Source: an uncultured Eubacteriales bacterium (GTDB lineage Bacteria; Bacillota_A; Clostridia; Christensenellales; Aristaeellaceae). Taken from it: a stretch of 18,761 nt of DNA. Under the pieces are notes generated by a model that saw only the letters and a program-made list of their open reading frames with translations, was not told the origin of the DNA and ran no database searches. Position 1 is the stretch's first letter. Each line of letters starts with the position of its first letter. Below are positions 1 through 6,789 of the stretch, piece after piece. Location: contig CADCQZ010000376.1 in the NCBI GenBank assembly GCA_902803675.1, forward strand, positions 1 to 18,761. Reading direction: 5' to 3'. Made by a program: the position numbers and the translations under genes.

Positions 1-87
1 GACGTGGTGCTGGAGAGCAAAATGGGCTTTGCCGAAGGGGACAGGGTGTTCGCCGTCATCCGCAGGGATCTGATCATCGCGCTGTAG
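1..87 (+). CDS. C-terminal end of an unidentified protein (partial)
   Basis: An open frame runs from the first base of the window to a TAG stop at 85-87 and encodes 28 residues ending in GDRVFAVIRRDLIIAL. The short hydrophobic beta-strand-like pattern after a GD turn resembles the end of a small beta-barrel domain, but this is too little to name a family. A strong intrinsic terminator follows about 33 bases later, which supports this being the true end of a plus-strand gene. No function is assigned. Confidence 0.5.
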   Translation, partial: DVVLESKMGFAEGDRVFAVIRRDLIIAL

Positions 88-120
88 AGTACAGGGATCG
101 TCCGGATCGTCTCTTATTGA

Positions 121-151
121 AAACAGGCTCCGTGGACCGGGGCCTGTTTTT
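121..151 (+). terminator. Rho-independent terminator, probably bidirectional
   Basis: The arms AAACAGGC (121-128) and GCCTGTTT (142-149) are perfectly complementary, and the stem extends inward with further pairs (one G-T) around a short loop. Five T residues (147-151) follow on the plus strand, so it should stop transcription of the upstream partial gene. The AAA at the 5' side gives a T-run on the minus strand, so it may also terminate the convergent LysR gene, which ends at 159. Confidence 0.85.
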
Positions 152-158
152 GTATGGC

Positions 159-1100
159 TCAGTTTGATCGATGATCGTGCTGGGTAAGGACCTGCAGGTT
201 GCTTTCCACATAACTCCGGAAAGAATCGATGAAGGTGCGCGCGCCGGGGCTGAAGGTGTAGGAGGGACGCCACGCCACGACGTGCTGCAGCTTGGCCAGT
301 TCCGACGGTATGCGGAAAAACCTCAGGCCTTCACTGTTGTCCCGGCCGATATGGAGATTGGACAGAAATCCGACTCCGTTGCCGGATCGCACGCCCATGA
401 TGACATGCTCCCACGTGGACGGCTGCAGGGAGATGCGCGGTTTATACCCTGCGTTGCTGCACATCTGCAGACACAGCGGCGTGATCCGGGGGTTGTTGAC
501 CATGACGAAATTGTTTTCACGAAATCTTTCCAGATCGACATAGGGGAACAGGGTCTTGTCTTTTTCGTCGATCTCCGAACAGCAGGGATGGCTCTCGGGC
601 AGCACCAGGTAGATCTCTTCGGTAAAAAGCGGTTCGGATCGCAGTGAAGAATAATACAGCGGAGCGCGCGTGAAGCAGAAATCAAGATTGCCCTCACTGG
701 TCATGCGTTCGATATTCCGGGCGCTGTCTTCGATGATATTGTATTGAAAAGGAAGCTCTTTTCCCGCAAATAAAGTTGCGGTGCGGTTGGACAGGAAACG
801 AAAAAAGAATGAGGTCGTGCCGATCCGGAGAAAATCATTGACCCCCATCGCATGCATATCGGTCTCCAGTTGACGCCAGGCTTCCTGGATCTTCCTGGCA
901 TGGGAAACGAAAACTTCACAGGCTTCCGTCGGACGTATCTGTCCGTTTTCACGGACGAACAGAAGCAGACCGAACTCTCTCTCGAGCTGAGCGATATTCT
1001 GGCTGAGGGCAGGCTGGCTGATATAAAGCCGTTTTGCTGCCGTGGTGAAGCTGTGCTCTTCATAGATGGCCAGCACTTTGACCAGATCGCTGTATTTCAT
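159..1100 (-). CDS. LysR-family transcriptional regulator
   Basis: A 313-residue protein of normal LysR length. The N-terminal winged helix-turn-helix occupies about residues 1-60, with the typical helix pair in AAKRLYISQPALSQ followed by LEREFGLLLFVR. The rest (about 90-300) has the alternating pattern of the periplasmic-binding-protein-like effector domain, including GNGVGFLS near the end. Two ATGs are available, at 1106 and 1100. GGAGG (1107-1111) abuts the first and lies six bases before the second, so the start is placed at 1100 (MKYSDLVKV). It is divergent from the ABC transporter operon, and the shared gap contains a T-N11-A palindrome, the usual LysR operator form. It is therefore the likely regulator of that operon and probably of itself. 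The co-inducer is unknown; the linked GDPD/nitrilase enzyme suggests a phosphodiester- or amide-derived compound (inference). Confidence 0.9.
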   Translation of the reverse strand: MKYSDLVKVLAIYEEHSFTTAAKRLYISQPALSQNIAQLEREFGLLLFVRENGQIRPTEACEVFVSHARKIQEAWRQLETDMHAMGVNDFLRIGTTSFFFRFLSNRTATLFAGKELPFQYNIIEDSARNIERMTSEGNLDFCFTRAPLYYSSLRSEPLFTEEIYLVLPESHPCCSEIDEKDKTLFPYVDLERFRENNFVMVNNPRITPLCLQMCSNAGYKPRISLQPSTWEHVIMGVRSGNGVGFLSNLHIGRDNSEGLRFFRIPSELAKLQHVVAWRPSYTFSPGARTFIDSFRSYVESNLQVLTQHDHRSN

Positions 1101-1125
1101 GACCATCCTCCGATATATTTAATAT

Positions 1126-1160
1126 GCTTATAGGTTTCGACCCATAAGCTCAGCTTATGG
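1126..1160. promoter_or_regulatory. Probable LysR operator with palindrome and repeated half-site
   Basis: CCATAAGC (1142-1149), TCA, GCTTATGG (1153-1160) is a perfect 8-bp inverted repeat with a 3-base spacer. T1145 and A1157 give the exact T-N11-A spacing of LysR sites. The half-site GCTTAT recurs at 1126-1131, 27 bases before the copy at 1153-1158, and also pairs with ATAAGC at 1144-1149. The array lies between the LysR start and the -35 box of the ABC operon promoter, where an activator-type LysR site is expected. Binding itself is inferred. Confidence 0.65.
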
Positions 1161-1179
1161 CGTAATTCTATATTCATAT

Positions 1180-1209
1180 TCGACAAATGTCAAGCGGCAT
1201 TGCTATAAT
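1180..1209 (+). promoter_or_regulatory. Promoter for the ABC transporter / nitrilase-GDPD operon
   Basis: TCGACA (1180-1185, one mismatch to TTGACA) and a perfect TATAAT (1204-1209) are separated by 18 bases. TG at 1201-1202 makes this an extended -10 (TGCTATAAT). It sits 20 bases downstream of the LysR palindrome. Because the promoter overlaps any start upstream of about 1215, it shows that the binding-protein gene begins at 1274 and not at an earlier in-frame codon. Confidence 0.75.
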
Positions 1210-1273
1210 GCAGACAAAGAGAAGAGATGGATCTTCTCAACTACTGAATAGACTCAGAAAGAGAGGAGCGCTT

Positions 1274-2857
1274 ATGAAAAAGGGTATCAGTTTTGTGTTG
1301 CTGCTGGTGATGGTTTTCTCTGTGTTTACCGTCCCGATGGCCTCGGCGGAAGCTCCCGCCACGTCCGAGACAGGGACCCTGGCTGCTGGTTCGGCCGGTG
1401 CCATTTACACCCCGATCGTTGAAGCTGATCAGTACAAAGAGAAAGTCATTATCGGTACGAACCTGCAGGCCAGGACGATCGATCCCCAGGCTGAAAGCGA
1501 CATGGCCCATGACGACTTCTTCCGCATGACCCACAACCGTCTGACCTACTATGACAGTGCCAAGCAGGAAGTCAAGCCCGAACTGGCGACCGAGTGGGAA
1601 TGGATCTCCGACACCGAACTGGTGTTCAAGCTCCGTGACGATGTGTATTTCCACAATGGCAACAAGTTCACGGCTGAAGATGTCGTGTTCACCTTTGAGC
1701 GTTCCCGCACATCCCCTGTGTGCGCCAGCAAGCTGGTGTTCCTGGAGAGCTTTGAGGCGCTGGACGACTACACCCTCAAAATGACCCTGACGCAGCACTA
1801 TACCGACTGGCTGATCCTCCTGAACAACTGCGTGTTCTGCATCATGGACAAGGAAGCCGTCGAAGCGGATCCCGAAGCGGGCCCCGGCATCGGAACCGGT
1901 GCCTGGATCATCAAGAAGATGACGGCGAACACCTCTGTCGAGCTTATCCGCAACGACAACTACTGGGGCGAGCTTCCCAAGACCAAGGAAGTCGTGCTCC
2001 AGTACATCGCGGAGGACTCTGCCCGCCTGATCGCTCTGCAGAACGGCGAGATCGATGTGTGTATCGACCCGGCCAACACGGAGCTCGATTTCATTCGTGA
2101 TGACCCGAACCTGGATCTGGTGCGCTTCCAGTCCACCACCAGTACCTTCTTCGCTTTCAACTGCTCCCGTGAGCCCGGTAACAACGTGAACCTGCGTCGT
2201 GCCGTAGCCCATGCCATCAACTTTGATGAGGTCCTTCTGGCGGCGACAGAAGGCAATGCCACCAAGTGCATCCCGTTCTGGGGCTGGGCGACTTACGGCT
2301 ATGATGACACGATGGAGCCCTACGAGTACAATCTGGACCTGGCCAAGAAGTATATGGCCGATGCGGGTTATCCCGACGGCGGTGTCACCATCGAGGTCAT
2401 GGTCAGCAATGCGGAACGCAAGATCGCGCTGCAGGTGGTGCAGGCCAACCTGAAGAAGATCGGTGTCGATATCAAGATCTATGAATGCGACCACAGCACC
2501 ATCATCGGCAGGACTACGTTCGCGGAACCGATCCATGAAGCGATGCTCTTCTACACCAGCTGGAACTATGAAGGCGATGACGGACGGCGCATGCTCTATG
2601 CCGGCAGCAACGTAAACAAGGCTATCTACACCAACCAGAAGGTCATGGATCTGCTTGACCAGGCGGCCGTGCTGCCGGACGGTGATGAACGCCTTGCGAT
2701 CTACAAGGAAGTCCAGGCGATCATCCATGATGAAGCTCCCTGGATCCCGCTGTACTACGCGGTGAAGAGCGTCGGCATCAACAAGAACTGCGGCGGCATC
2801 ATCTGGGAGCCGATGCAGCGCCATGACTTCACTTACATCTGTGTTGCCATCAAGTAA
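1274..2857 (+). CDS. ABC transporter substrate-binding protein, family 5 (oligopeptide/dipeptide/nickel type)
   Basis: A 527-residue extracytoplasmic solute-binding protein. The start ATG at 1274 follows AGAGGAG and lies downstream of the promoter. Residues 1-25 are a classical signal peptide: MKK, a hydrophobic core rich in L, V and F, then an ASA-type cleavage site before EAPAT. No cysteine follows the core, so it is a type I rather than a lipoprotein signal. The mature protein has family-5 hallmarks: ARTIDPQ near the N-terminus, LATEWEW, VYFHNGNKFTAEDVVFTF, and the late block NLRRAVAHAINFDEVL. The family binds peptides but also opines, metals and glycosides, so the ligand cannot be read from sequence. 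It is the first gene of a five-gene importer set followed by a nitrilase-GDPD enzyme. A stable hairpin after it probably raises its expression relative to the permeases. Confidence 0.92.
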   Translation: MKKGISFVLLLVMVFSVFTVPMASAEAPATSETGTLAAGSAGAIYTPIVEADQYKEKVIIGTNLQARTIDPQAESDMAHDDFFRMTHNRLTYYDSAKQEVKPELATEWEWISDTELVFKLRDDVYFHNGNKFTAEDVVFTFERSRTSPVCASKLVFLESFEALDDYTLKMTLTQHYTDWLILLNNCVFCIMDKEAVEADPEAGPGIGTGAWIIKKMTANTSVELIRNDNYWGELPKTKEVVLQYIAEDSARLIALQNGEIDVCIDPANTELDFIRDDPNLDLVRFQSTTSTFFAFNCSREPGNNVNLRRAVAHAINFDEVLLAATEGNATKCIPFWGWATYGYDDTMEPYEYNLDLAKKYMADAGYPDGGVTIEVMVSNAERKIALQVVQANLKKIGVDIKIYECDHSTIIGRTTFAEPIHEAMLFYTSWNYEGDDGRRMLYAGSNVNKAIYTNQKVMDLLDQAAVLPDGDERLAIYKEVQAIIHDEAPWIPLYYAVKSVGINKNCGGIIWEPMQRHDFTYICVAIK

Positions 2858-2882
2858 TTTACACCGTTTCCCCGAATAATTC

Positions 2883-2910
2883 ACCCGGCGGCCGTAAAAC
2901 GCCGCCGGGT
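2883..2910 (+). terminator. Intercistronic hairpin (attenuator or mRNA-stabilising stem)
   Basis: ACCCGGCGGC (2883-2892) pairs perfectly with GCCGCCGGGT (2901-2910) across the loop CGTAAAAC. Only a weak TTCT follows, so full termination is unlikely. Partial termination or 3'-end protection after a binding-protein gene is a common way to make more binding protein than permease. Confidence 0.6.
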
Positions 2911-2943
2911 TCTCCAAATTTACTGCAATTGAGGTGAAGGCGA

Positions 2944-3891
2944 GTGTATCGATATTTTCTGAAGAGGATTCTTCAGATCATTCCAGTCATTATCGGCGTC
3001 TCGTTTCTCATATTCTTTATCATGGATCTGGCGCCGGGAACGGCTGTTGATCTGCTGACTGCCGGGGATGCCACGCCTGAACAGATCGCCGCGATCAAGC
3101 ATCAGTACGGATATGACCGGAGCGTATTTTACCGGTATGGCAAGTACATGCTTAATTTTCTTCATGGTGATCTGGGCACCTCTTACCTTAACACGGATTC
3201 GGTCTGGCTCACTTATCTGGAACGGCTCCCGGTCACGCTGTTCCTGTCTTTGGGTGCGTTCATCGTTTCCGTGGTGATCGCGGCGATCATGGGTATCATA
3301 TCGGCTGTTCGTCATGGTACGCTGGTGGACAGTGTCTGTATGGCGATCGCGATGATCGGTCTGGCCATGCCGGTCTTCTGGCTGGGCCTTCTGCTGATCC
3401 TTGTGTTCTCAAACAGGCTGGGATGGCTGCCCTCCACGGGTGTGAGCGCAGGCTTGAAAAGCTACATCCTTCCATCCATCACGCTGGGTTTCTTCTACGC
3501 AGCGGCGCTGGCACGTACGGTCCGGTCCTCCATGCTGGACGTATCCCGGCAGGATTATCTGGACACGGCGCGTTCCAAGGGCGTGAGTGAATGGAAGATC
3601 CTTTTCAAGCACTCCCTGCGCAACGCGCTGATACCGATCATCACGGTCATGGGCACCCAGGTGGCCGCGACGCTGGGCGGTGCCGTGGTCGTGGAATCCG
3701 TGTTTGCCATGCCCGGTGTCGGAAAGCTGATCGTTGATTCCGTCAACCAGCGGGATGTGCCGATGGTGACCGGCAGCATTGTTTTGACGACTGCGCTGGT
3801 CAGTATCACATTGCTGATCGTTGAGCTTCTGTACGCTGTCATCGATCCCCGCATCAAGGCACAGTATTCAAGAGGGGGAAAGAGACGATGA
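2944..3891 (+). CDS. ABC transporter permease, DppB/OppB type
   Basis: A 315-residue inner-membrane permease, the usual length for DppB-like subunits. The start is GTG at 2944, nine bases after GAGG (2931-2934). The N-terminal motif YFLKRILQIIPVIIGVSFL is typical of this subfamily. About six membrane segments follow, with a soluble loop at about residues 30-95 between the first and second. The cytoplasmic EAA-type coupling loop reads LDTARSKG followed by the H-x-x-x-N-A pattern (about residues 200-222), which docks on the ATPases. It overlaps the next gene by four bases (ATGA), indicating translational coupling. Confidence 0.93.
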   Translation: MYRYFLKRILQIIPVIIGVSFLIFFIMDLAPGTAVDLLTAGDATPEQIAAIKHQYGYDRSVFYRYGKYMLNFLHGDLGTSYLNTDSVWLTYLERLPVTLFLSLGAFIVSVVIAAIMGIISAVRHGTLVDSVCMAIAMIGLAMPVFWLGLLLILVFSNRLGWLPSTGVSAGLKSYILPSITLGFFYAAALARTVRSSMLDVSRQDYLDTARSKGVSEWKILFKHSLRNALIPIITVMGTQVAATLGGAVVVESVFAMPGVGKLIVDSVNQRDVPMVTGSIVLTTALVSITLLIVELLYAVIDPRIKAQYSRGGKRR

Positions 3892-4778
3892 GCAAAAAGA
3901 GAAGGGGCAGGGCCCCCGGCCGTTATGAAAAGCGCAGTCAGGCCAAAGAGGTCTGGATCCAGTTCCGAAGGAACAAAGGGGCGATGATCGGCCTTGTCAT
4001 TATCATTCTCATGATCATCGGCACGATCGTCGCCAATCTGGTGCTCGACTTTGATGAACAGGTCGCCGGCCCGAATATCCTTGAGAGGCTGAAGTCGCCC
4101 AACGGTGACCATATCATGGGCACGGACGAACTGGGAAGAGATTTGGCTACGAGGATCATATACGGCGCCAGGTATTCTTTTGTGATCGGGTTTTCGGCCG
4201 TGTTCATCGCCGTGATCATCGGGGTGCCCCTCGGAGCGTTCGCGGGTTTTTACGGCGGTAAATGGGGCGAACTGATCATGCGTGTCACTGACATACTGGC
4301 GGCTGTTCCGTCCATGCTGATGGCTGTGGTCATCGTTTCCGCTCTGGGTCATGATACGATCAACCTTGTGATCGCCATAGGGATCTGTACGATCCCGGAA
4401 CTGGTCCGTATCACCCGCGCCGCGGTGTTGATGGTCAGAGACCAGGAATATGTCGAATCCGCGCGCATGGTAGGCATGAAGGATGTGGAGATCATCTTTG
4501 AGCATGTACTTCCCAATTGCCTGTCCCCGATCCTGGTACAGATCGCGCTGCGTACGGCATCCAGCATCATCACCGCTTCTGCCCTGAGTTATCTCGGATT
4601 CGGCGTCCAGATGCCCAACCCGGAATGGGGAGCCATGCTTTCGGCAGCCCGCAATTATCTGCGCAATTACAGCTACATGTGCCTGTTCCCGGGCCTGGCT
4701 ATTATGGTCACCGTGCTTTCCCTGAATCTGATCGGTGACGGTCTGCGGGATGCCATGGATCCCAAACTGAGGAGGTGA
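3888..4778 (+). CDS. ABC transporter permease, DppC/OppC type
   Basis: A 296-residue partner permease. After a basic cytoplasmic start (about residues 1-28) comes a transmembrane helix, a short extracytoplasmic loop carrying HIMGTDELGRDLATRIIYGAR (the OppC/DppC signature, shown as HIMGTDELGRD), then five further helices. The EAA loop is YVESARMVGM followed by H-V-L-P-N near residues 185-210. The LGRD and EAA motifs place it firmly in the family. The start ATG overlaps the stop of the preceding permease by four bases. The ligand specificity is that of the binding protein and is not readable here. Confidence 0.93.
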   Translation: MSKKRRGRAPGRYEKRSQAKEVWIQFRRNKGAMIGLVIIILMIIGTIVANLVLDFDEQVAGPNILERLKSPNGDHIMGTDELGRDLATRIIYGARYSFVIGFSAVFIAVIIGVPLGAFAGFYGGKWGELIMRVTDILAAVPSMLMAVVIVSALGHDTINLVIAIGICTIPELVRITRAAVLMVRDQEYVESARMVGMKDVEIIFEHVLPNCLSPILVQIALRTASSIITASALSYLGFGVQMPNPEWGAMLSAARNYLRNYSYMCLFPGLAIMVTVLSLNLIGDGLRDAMDPKLRR

Positions 4779-4783
4779 GAAAG

Positions 4784-5791
4784 GTGCAGGAGAATGATAT
4801 CGTATTGGATGTCAAAGACTTGGCGATAGAGTTCCACGTCGACAATGAGGTCATCAAAGCAGTCAATCATATTTCCTTTAAGGTGCGGCAGGGCAAGACG
4901 CTGGGGCTTGTCGGCGAGACCGGGGCAGGAAAAACGACGACCGCGAAAGCGATCATGCGCCTGACACCGATCCCGCCGGGGGTGATCCGGAGCGGGGATA
5001 TCCACGTGTGCGGCAGGGATGTTCTGCATATGGATAAGCGGGAACTCGGAAAGTTTCGGGGCAAGGAGATCTCGATGATCTTTCAGGACCCGATGACAGC
5101 GCTCAATCCGGTACTGACAGTAGGAGAACAGATCGCGGAAAGCATCAGGCTGCATGAGCATCTGAATAATCACGAGGCCCAGAAGCGTGCCGGGGAAATG
5201 CTTGAGATCGTTGGGATACCCGCGAACAGGGCCAACGATTACCCGCATCAATTCTCGGGCGGTATGAAGCAGAGGGTGGTCATCGCTCTGGCGCTGGCGT
5301 GCAATCCGAAGCTTTTGATCGCGGATGAGCCGACCACTGCTCTGGACGTGACGATCCAGGCTCAGGTCCTGGAACTGATGCGCAAGATCCGCGATGAATA
5401 TCAAATGGCCATGATCATGATCACGCATGATCTGGGTATCGTGGCGGAGATCTGTGACGAAGTAGCGGTCATGTATGCGGGGCATATCGTGGAGCATGGA
5501 ACGCTCGAGGATGTATTCCTCAGGACCAAGCACCCGTATACGGAAGGCCTGTTCAATTCTCTTCCCGATATCTCTAACCGCAGCGAACCGCTGAAGCCCA
5601 TACCCGGCATGATGCCGAATCCGGCGGATCTGCCGGCGGGCTGCGCCTTCGCGCCGCGCTGCGCTTATGCCACCGAGAAGTGCAGGGCCGGCATTCCCCC
5701 CGAGATCGCATTTTCCGACACGCATTTTGCCCTTTGCTCAGCATATGAGGACCCGGGATTCTGCCTGAAGGGGAAGAAAAAAGATGAGTGA
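4784..5791 (+). CDS. ABC transporter ATP-binding protein, DppD/OppD type
   Basis: A 335-residue ATPase. A GTG at 4775 overlaps the GGAGG itself (4771-4775), so the GTG at 4784, eight bases after it, is chosen (MQENDIVLD). Walker A is GETGAGKT (residues 44-51). The Q-loop is FQDPMTALNP, the signature is FSGGMKQRV, Walker B is LLIADEPTTALD, and the switch His is in MITHDLG. The C-terminal oligopeptide-transporter extension contains HPYTEGLF and the Cys cluster CAFAPRCAYATEKC plus a later Cys, the arrangement that binds an iron-sulfur cluster in DppD-type subunits. It works as a heterodimer with the next gene product to power import. Confidence 0.94.
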   Translation: MQENDIVLDVKDLAIEFHVDNEVIKAVNHISFKVRQGKTLGLVGETGAGKTTTAKAIMRLTPIPPGVIRSGDIHVCGRDVLHMDKRELGKFRGKEISMIFQDPMTALNPVLTVGEQIAESIRLHEHLNNHEAQKRAGEMLEIVGIPANRANDYPHQFSGGMKQRVVIALALACNPKLLIADEPTTALDVTIQAQVLELMRKIRDEYQMAMIMITHDLGIVAEICDEVAVMYAGHIVEHGTLEDVFLRTKHPYTEGLFNSLPDISNRSEPLKPIPGMMPNPADLPAGCAFAPRCAYATEKCRAGIPPEIAFSDTHFALCSAYEDPGFCLKGKKKDE

Positions 5792-6743
5792 TACGATTCT
5801 CGAAGTTCAAAATCTGAAGAAATATTTTAAAACACCGGAAGGTATCCTTCACGCGGTGGATGATATTTCTTTCAAGATCGAGCGTAACAAGACATTGGGT
5901 GTGGTGGGAGAATCCGGCTGCGGTAAATCGACTCTGGGCCGCTGTATCCTTCGTTTGATCGAACCGACAGCCGGCAAAGTCTTCTTCGACGGTAAAGATA
6001 TCACGACGATGGACTTTGGCGAGCTGAGAAAGACGCGAAAGGATATGCAGATGATCTTTCAGGATCCCTATGCGTCTCTGGACCCCAGAAGGACGGTCTT
6101 TCAGACGATACGGGAGCCTATCCTGAAGAATCATCTTTGTCCGAAGAATCAGATCGAGGATAAGGTTATCGAGCTGATGGAGCTCGTTGGACTGGCGGAA
6201 CGGTTTTCCAATTCGTTTCCCCATGAGCTTGATGGCGGCCGCAGGCAGCGCGTCGGCATTGCGCGGGCGCTGGCTATGAATCCGAGGTTCATCGTATGCG
6301 ATGAGCCCGTGTCCGCACTGGATGTTTCCATACAGGCTCAGATCCTGAACCTGCTCAAACAGCTTCAGAAGCAGCTGAACCTGACGTACATATTCGTCAC
6401 GCACGATCTGAGTGTAGTCAATTATTTCTCGGATGACATCATCGTGATGTATCTGGGGCAAGTCGTGGAGATGGCGCCCACGGAAGAACTGTTTTCCCAT
6501 CCGATGCATCCGTATACGGAAGCTCTTCTGTCTGCGATACCGGTCCCGAGGGTGAATTACAACAGAGAACGCATCATCCTGAAGGGTGAGATCACCTCAC
6601 CGATCGATCCGCCGGACGAATGCAGGTTCGCAAAACGGTGCCGATATGCCTGCGAAAGCTGCAGAGCGAAAGGGCCGCAGCTTAAAGAAGTGAGCCCCGG
6701 CCACTTTGTTTCATGTTTTCGGTGTGAGGAAATGTCAAAATAA
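5784..6743 (+). CDS. ABC transporter ATP-binding protein, DppF/OppF type
   Basis: A 319-residue ATPase overlapping the previous gene by eight bases. Walker A is GESGCGKS (residues 42-49), the Q-loop is FQDPYASLDP, Walker B is FIVCDEPVSALD, and the H-loop is FVTHDLS. The C-terminal extension has HPYTEALL and the Cys cluster CRFAKRCRYACESC. The ABC signature is unusual: LDGGRRQ at residues 149-155 in place of LSGGQ, so the conserved Ser is Asp. In a heterodimer with the canonical DppD-type subunit this would make the two ATP sites unequal (inference). Otherwise it is a complete family member. Confidence 0.93.
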   Translation: MSDTILEVQNLKKYFKTPEGILHAVDDISFKIERNKTLGVVGESGCGKSTLGRCILRLIEPTAGKVFFDGKDITTMDFGELRKTRKDMQMIFQDPYASLDPRRTVFQTIREPILKNHLCPKNQIEDKVIELMELVGLAERFSNSFPHELDGGRRQRVGIARALAMNPRFIVCDEPVSALDVSIQAQILNLLKQLQKQLNLTYIFVTHDLSVVNYFSDDIIVMYLGQVVEMAPTEELFSHPMHPYTEALLSAIPVPRVNYNRERIILKGEITSPIDPPDECRFAKRCRYACESCRAKGPQLKEVSPGHFVSCFRCEEMSK

Positions 6744-6789
6744 CACGAATCATCAACCGTGATTTATAGACAGAAAGAAGAGAAGAGGC

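Noticed and set aside
1187..1273. N-terminal extension of the substrate-binding protein
   Set aside because: The -10 box at 1204-1209 falls inside it, it would bury the signal peptide, and a good ribosome-binding site sits before the ATG at 1274.
1241..2917. Long open frame (558 codons) on the minus strand
   Set aside because: It lies wholly opposite the binding-protein gene, shows no recognisable motif, and is explained by codon bias in the real gene.
3555..5725. Minus-strand frames opposite the permease and ATPase genes (3555-4505 and 4673-5725)
   Set aside because: Both overlap family-confirmed plus-strand genes completely and have no motifs or ribosome-binding site.
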